Below are positions 58,774-64,000 of a stretch of DNA of 64,000 nt, piece by piece. A program made the position numbers and the translations under genes. The first letter of the stretch is position 1, and each line of letters begins with the position of its first letter. The DNA lies in the NCBI GenBank assembly GCA_037178855.1, contig JASJZC010000002.1, positions 2,604,001-2,668,000 on the forward strand, read 5' to 3'. The stretch is from Oscheius sp. JU75 (lineage: Eukaryota; Nematoda; Chromadorea; Rhabditida; Rhabditidae). The notes under the pieces are model-generated. The model made no database searches and was not told the origin of the DNA. It saw only the letters and a list, made by a program, of their open reading frames with translations.

Positions 58774-61299
58774 ATGGAATGTCGTATCTGCCAAGCTGTG
58801 GCTCCAGGCTTCCACTACAAGATTGCTTCCTGCCGAGCCTGTGCCGCCTTCTTTCGTCGCACAGTCCAGATGAAATTGCGCTACAAATGTCGTCGTGGTG
58901 GAGAATGCGACGTCTCGAAACGTTGTTCCCTTTATTAACTTAGTAGCACGGTTTTAGGAAATAGATTCAGCTGTCGACACTGCAGAATGAAAAAGTGTTT
59001 GGAAGTTGGAATGATCATGGGTAGGCACTCATTCAAGAAGGAATATCAAAATGTTCAGAAGAAGCTGAAGTTCCTCCCCATTTCCACCTCGATCCTTCTG
59101 AACCAAGCGCTTCGGACCTGCCCAGTATGGATGAAGATGACATTTTCCGGGTTGAGAGCCTTTTTGGAGACCACGAGGGCTTTATGAAGAAGTTCAAGCA
59201 GCAAATGTATAGGGTCTTGGAGCAGGTTGGTTCATTTTTTAAGATCGTTGTCTGTTGGTGGAAGAGCAGCCAAAATTATAGTGAAGCAGTGTATCTTCTA
59301 ATAAACAACTCAAAGAATAGGCTTGTGTCGTTGACTGCTTTAGACAAGTGCGGTGATAGACTGAACAGTCCAACAGGTTTCACTCTGTGAGATTGACTTG
59401 TAAAAGTGGTTTTTTCGTTCTACCCAGAGCATCATCAGGAAGATTCCAAGTCAACATTATCAGCCTGTCTTATAGTCAGTATCTTAGTGGGAGCTAAAGA
59501 CGGTCCAAAAACTAAGTCTAGTCCGTAACGACAAAAACAGAGCCATGCAGAGGGTTTGAAACCTACGGCGAAGTGTTTCATTATCTGCTGTTGCAGTTAA
59601 AAAATAAATAGCTTGTTCCATTTATTGCAATTAGGAAGTTTCAATACTTTTTCTGTTTTACTTTACAATTACCAAGCAATATTGCCAGAAACCTGAAATA
59701 ACCTGACAAGACAGGAAAAGCCCTTGCTCCAAAAGCCATTCAAGTCGTCACTCTTCTGGAAGGTCGATGCCGAACAAGCCGTCGCCTGCTCCGGTAGCTC
59801 CAGCGGTTAAGGCTCCACCAGGAAAGGAATACCCGCGCTTGTACAGTGACACCTACGACCGGATCCCTCTGCCACGTAGGAGACAGAAGAAACAACTTCA
59901 CGCTGTGCGAGAAGTTCGGGCTGGCCGAGTTCATCGCTCCGCGACCGCGTCACTATGTCTGGTTGGATGAGGGCTTCAGTCAGGACGTAGCCAAGACCAA
60001 AACGAAGGAACTGCTCAGAAAGAGGAAGAAGAGGATGAGCATGAGACCGAAGACGACGAAGAAGGAGAAGAGCGCCAAGCAGAACGACAGTCAGTACCTC
60101 AAGACCTTGAACAATCTACACCTTTGTCTTTGAAAGAACTAATAAAGAGTCCTGGTTACGGTAACTGAGTCCCGCCACGATCTGACAGTCAGCAAAGTTG
60201 AAAACTAAAAATTTTGAAACTTTCAGAGATACTCCCCTCCAGAAAACGGCTTCGACATGTACATCATTCCTCAAGCGGAGCTGAGCTACAAAATGCACGA
60301 GGAGAAATGGCCTTGCTCTAAGGAGACGGTTAGTGATTCTTCAACACACCAAAATATAAAATTTTAGATGATAGAGACCGAGACCTTCGACATGAACCTG
60401 TTTATTATGCTGGGATATAAGGCACTGAAAGTTGTTGCTCAGTTCTGTATAGGAATCAAAGCGTTTGCAGCATTGCCACTGGATCAGAAGGTGGATCTCA
60501 GTCTCTCTGTCTCTCTGACTCTCTGCCTCACTGACTCTGTACCCTTTTGTCTCTATATCTCGATCTCTGTCTCTCCGATTCCATTACTCAGTTTCAGACC
60601 CTTATCTTCCGTCACTTTTTCGTCAAATTCTTGCAACTCGATCGAACTTTCGTCGGAGTGACTCTTCTTGGGAATGACCGAGAAGACAAGAGAATGATCA
60701 CGATCCATGGCCATGTTCTGAACTTCTATGACATGAAAATGGATCTGTCAATGGTAACAGAGATGTCACACGAGCAGTTGAAAGAGTTGGTTACTTGAAA
60801 ACACTGTTAAAGTATGAATTAGACTGCTACTGCTCTCAGAAATCAAATACGACGTCGAATTTATACAACCTTTCAAGCTACTTGACCCGGACCGTTTTGA
60901 GGTTCTGTACATGATAATGAGGAGCATGTGGGAAGTACAAGGCATGTTTGACAAAAGACAGATAGACAGAGAGGCAGAGAGACACCAGCTTCTGTTACTC
61001 TTCAGGCCTTAAAGGAATCTCTAAAGATACAGAGAGAATAGCAACTGAAATGCTGGACAAACTGTCCGATGAACTCTGCTACTACTACAAGTACGAGAAG
61101 CGACTGGAAAATGTTGCTGACAGGATCTACAAGCTCCACATGCTTCTTATTGGCCTAGATGTAAGCTTCCTAACAACTTAGGATCAAAGAGAAATTTCAG
61201 AGAGTAGCACAGCTTCGTAAGCAAGACAGCCAGATGGTCCAGGTCTTCGAAATCTTCAAGATGGACGTCTACTTAACAGAATTCACTATCGATAAATAA
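58774..61299 (+). CDS. Nuclear hormone receptor D, most divergent copy
   Basis: Seen: start at 58774; DNA-binding domain CRICQAVAPGFHYK ... SCRACAAFFRRTVQMK and YKCRRGGEC ... FSCRHCRMKKCLEVGM, with the more usual CRACAAFF recognition helix. After an Asp/Glu-rich linker (SMDEDDIFRVESLFG) comes a 1-kb intron (59225-60225) holding another small coding candidate. The ligand-binding domain continues with PQAELSYKMHEEKWP, FVGVTLLGNDREDKRM, RFEVLYMIMRSMW, ELCYYYKYEKRLENVADRIYKL and a tail VYLTEFTIDK at TAA 61297-61299. One intron (60952-61005) uses a GC donor (CAAG|GCATGT). Lacks the upstream palindrome of A-C. It is convergent with the dynein gene: the stop codons are five bases apart. Confidence 0.92.
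59767..60168 (+). CDS. Small coding candidate nested in an intron of receptor D
   Basis: Seen: an ATG at 59767 starts MPNKPSPAPVAPAVKAPPG. A second frame carries FTLCEKFGLAEFIAPRPR and HYVWLDEGFSQD; a third part is strongly acidic (KEEEEDEHETEDDEEGE) and ends SLKELIKSPGYGN at TGA 60166-60168. The frames can be joined by two very short GT-AG introns (59841-59886, 46 bp; 59987-60018, 32 bp) into 107 residues. I do not recognise the family. Either a nested gene with tiny introns or a retrocopy with two frameshifts; the 32-bp intron would be the shortest in the window, which weakens the first option. It cannot belong to the receptor frame, which splices over it in phase. Confidence 0.4.
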
Positions 61300-61304
61300 T
61301 AAAT

Positions 61305-64000
61305 TTAGCCTTTTGCCGTCACTTTCACCATATTTTCCGCCTCGATGATTACTCTTCTTGTCAGCTCGTGCGATTCCAGGATCTCCGCAGCTGAGGATTC
61401 AGTCAACAGTTCGAAGATACTGTTCCTAAAAACGGAATTTCCAAAAACCCTGGAAAAAAACTACGTGTGTTCCAGCATTGTCGGTTCCTGGACATCCAAC
61501 GGCTCGTTGACTACCATCACATTTACCTGAAACTTAGGTTTATAATTCCCTGTTAAAAATTTACAATTCGTCGAAGTTGCGGCTCAATTTTAATCCGTTT
61601 CTGTGTGACAAAGAGAAGACGACAGTCGTCCGGTAGCTCCAGATGACGACCCATAAAGCGGACCTCCTTCTGCTCCCACTTTTGGAGGACCTGGAACGAA
61701 AACTGGTCTCTCCCGTACTGCGTCGGATTCTCGTACCGGCACGGCATATAGACAAGTTTCACCCGTTCCATCTGAACTACCCAACTACAAAACGTTTTCC
61801 ATATTCCTGAAATTTCCAACCATCCTAATCAAGCTATTTTCAGGAACCGTCGAGTCATGGTCCACGAGCTATTTAAATGGAGCGAAGAGCGAGGACGTAG
61901 AGGACCAAGACTGACAGCTCGCGATTCTATCTCCAGCATAAGATCCTAATAAACCTTATATCCTAAGACACTGTTCTCTATGGCTTAGACGTTCTTAGTT
62001 ATATAATCCTCCAATACCCCAAACAAACATCTAAACTTTCGACCACACAACTTATTTTTTTGTATAATACATATTGATCTGGTCTACAACTTTCTAGAAC
62101 ATAGCAAAGGTGAAAAATGTTGTAGTCTGACCAAAAATGGCGCTGCTTCGAATCTGGTGGAAGGATGGAGACAAAAACTGACCTCATAATACTCCACAGG
62201 TGGAAACTTTTCCAGGTTGTGATAGATCTAGAGTTTATTCTGTCCTCAGGAATCTAACATCCTACCGTAGTATTTCCAGAGTAGATGTGTCTCACAAAAC
62301 CGCCACTTAATGAAGGATCAGTCCATGAAGCTCTGGACATGTCTACGGTGGTGGAATTTGGGAAGAGTCGTTCCAAAATGGGTAGAAGGACACGATTCTC
62401 GTCTATCAAAAGGGTAAAGTGTCGCGAAGAGAAGATGTCGCTGAAAATGGTATAGAATTAGGGGTGATGTGAAAATTACTGGAGAGCAGCGTTCATCAGT
62501 TGAGAGACAGTAGAAACTGAGGCTGTCTGACCATTTTTCTTTAAAATCTCGGTTGCTATGTCGATGCAAGACTGAAATGGTATTTCCTTGGATGGGGACA
62601 ATAGCTACCGTTTTGTTGAACAAGTCTTCTTCGACTAGCATTGTGCTGAAGACAGAGCGAAGAATGCAGTTGGAGAAGAGACTGTACTCTTGAGCTTCGG
62701 TTATTCCTCTGTCTTTTCTCCACCTGCAGAAATGGTTAGAAACAGAGAGACAGCGAGACAGAGACAGTGACAGAAACCTACTGTTGATAGAACGGAGCCA
62801 AAGCTTCCAATATCGGACCGGCTCTCGTCTGGTAGTCCTTTATTTTTCTGTCGGTTGTGAGAGATAGCTCTACGTCGTGAATGGATTTTTCGGTCTGAAA
62901 GGCTTAGGTGTACATTACAGTTCACTTACTCTCATTATATCCTCTTGTAGCTGTTCCGACTCTCTTTTCCAGGCAACAATTCGATTTTCGGTTTCAGTTA
63001 TTTCCTGTTTGAGATGGCTCAGCTCGGCCTGTTTCTCTATCAGAACGGAACTCGAGCTTAAATCAGTCTCTACACAGTTGAAGAAGACTTACATTGTCAA
63101 GTTGATGAGGAGATAGGTCCATTGACAGAGAATAGCCGCCAATTCACTCTCTCCCTCGATTTTCGTCTCCTTGAACTCTCGATGCTCTATGTACTTTTTC
63201 AGTGGCCTGATGGTGGCAATGTCTAGGAGCATCTAAACAGCCCTGTGGTTACAGAAATCAGTAGGTTGGTACCGGTTGAATGCACAAGAGCTTGTGCAGA
63301 AGTCCGTGGGACCGCAAGAACTTCTGGGAGTCTTGCCATGTGTCCATTGTATTACGTTCTGCAACAATGCGGATCGAACATGGTGTCGTATTCACGGAGA
63401 AAGGTTTGATCTATCGTATTCTCTATCGTTTTGTGTTATCCTCTCTTCTATATAACTATGTTGGGATTCGAACCGGGCTGATTTTGTTTGTAGCCGGGAT
63501 GTTAACCGACTGAGCCAAGCAGGCAAAGCGCCGATTTTTTGAGAGGAGACACACTTGTATTGAAGATCAGGCAGTATACTGCGGCTTTAGATTTCTATTT
63601 TTTTGACTCACTCGGATTGAAGTTCGGTTGCAACAAATGTCGCAAGACCTCTCCCACAAAACGACATCCCAAGCCGGGACGCTGTATCAAGGACAAGTGT
63701 TTGAACTGGGCTGGACCAAATTCTGACAGCTTCGCCACCACAGCTTGGAAATCTTCTCTCGGTTGCTTCAATTTAGTTTCAATCTCTTCTTCCAGCAGTT
63801 TAGCAGCAACTTTCAATTTCTCCACGTGGAACTCTTTTGTCTTCACTTTCTGAAAATGGAATCCTTAGGTTGAAAGGAAGGACCGTACCTGAACCAGATC
63901 GTCTACCTTGTCTCCCATGATATGGAAGTCATTGGTCAGTTGAACGTATTCTCTCTCGTTTCGACTAATCTTCTCTTCTAACACTGTCGCCTCGACAGAT
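61305..64000 (-). CDS. Dynein heavy chain-like protein, C-terminal part (stalk to AAA5), apparently truncated
   Basis: Role: dynein heavy chains are AAA+ microtubule motors. Seen, reading leftward from the window edge: coiled-coil stalk sequence (RNEREYVQLTNDFHIMGDK, EFHVEKLKVAAKLLEEEIE), the 'LSEFGPAQFKHLSLIQRP' segment that aligns with the family's stalk base, the microtubule-binding domain-like TWQDSQKFLRSHGLLHKL and IATIRPLKKYIEHREFK with AILCQWTYLLIN, the return coiled coil (LSHLKQEITETENRIVAWK), and RAGPILEALAPFYQQWR. Then an AAA5-like HFTLLIDENRVLLPILERLF and LPDDCRLLFVTQKR ... LRRIVNVMVVNEPLDVQEP. The frame stops at 61305 shortly afterwards, with no AAA6 or C-terminal domain. Known: C. 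elegans has divergent heavy chains (for example dhc-3). Assignment rests on motif order, not on a search; the P-loop region lies outside the window. Confidence 0.75.
63461..63524 (-). pseudogene. tRNA-like relic in a dynein-like gene intron
   Basis: The minus strand reads TTGGCTCAGTCGG (a perfect A box), then CGGCTACAAAC, then GGTTCGAATCC (a perfect B box). The acceptor and anticodon stems do not pair, so a folded tRNA is unlikely, although the internal promoter looks functional. It is closely similar to the relic at 4132 and lies in the sense direction of its host intron. Confidence 0.6.

Overview
The window is eukaryotic nuclear DNA, most likely from a rhabditid-type nematode. The evidence is: introns often of 35-70 bp with TTTCAG-type acceptors; splice acceptors placed 0-9 bp before many start codons, as expected for spliced-leader trans-splicing; nematode-type nuclear receptors with a CRACAGFF/CRACAAFF recognition helix; a nematode DUF273 glycosyltransferase-like gene; an LTD-1 orthologue; and an ShKT-domain peroxidase. 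The species cannot be named. All gene models were built by eye from reading frames and splice signals.

Layout, left to right. 1-778 (-): 5' part of a receptor with an ANF-type ligand-binding domain, cut by the window edge. 1689-7701 (-): secreted ShKT/mucin-linker haem peroxidase. 7.7-17.6 kb: gene-poor, rich in CAGAGA/GTCTCT simple repeats, with an unidentified minus-strand exon group (12.2-13.4 kb) and one orphan laminin-G-like exon (16.6 kb). 17648-22461 (+): 16-exon ltd-1 (LIM plus transglutaminase-like), with 5S rRNA genes in two of its introns, in opposite orientations. 23856-25250 (+): DUF273 gene. About 26.7-28.4 kb (+): CDC50/TMEM30 flippase subunit. 28892-29821 (+): homeobox gene. 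30.5-31.6 kb: small secreted-peptide candidate, tRNA-Ile(AAU), and a frameshifted von Willebrand A relic. 34458-38271 (+): SLC36-type amino-acid transporter. 38577-41106 (-): spe-39/VIPAS39. 41748-41962 (-): metallothionein. 43.4-44.1 kb: long foldback inverted repeat. 44410-49929 (+): two tandem TTC39 genes. 49975-51109 (-): histidine-phosphatase (UBASH3/TULA-like) gene. 51295-51569 (-): small one-pass membrane protein. 52602-61299 (+): four tandem nuclear hormone receptor genes, the first three sharing a conserved upstream palindrome. 61305-64000 (-): dynein heavy chain-like gene whose 3' end is in the window and which seems to stop after AAA5.

The genes do not form one pathway; most are housekeeping, membrane-traffic or sensory genes in ordinary metazoan order. 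The most notable local structures are the receptor array with its shared promoter block, the opposed intronic 5S genes, the foldback element, the catalytically degenerate LTD-1 core, the shortened dynein and three intronic tRNA-like relics with related anticodon loops.
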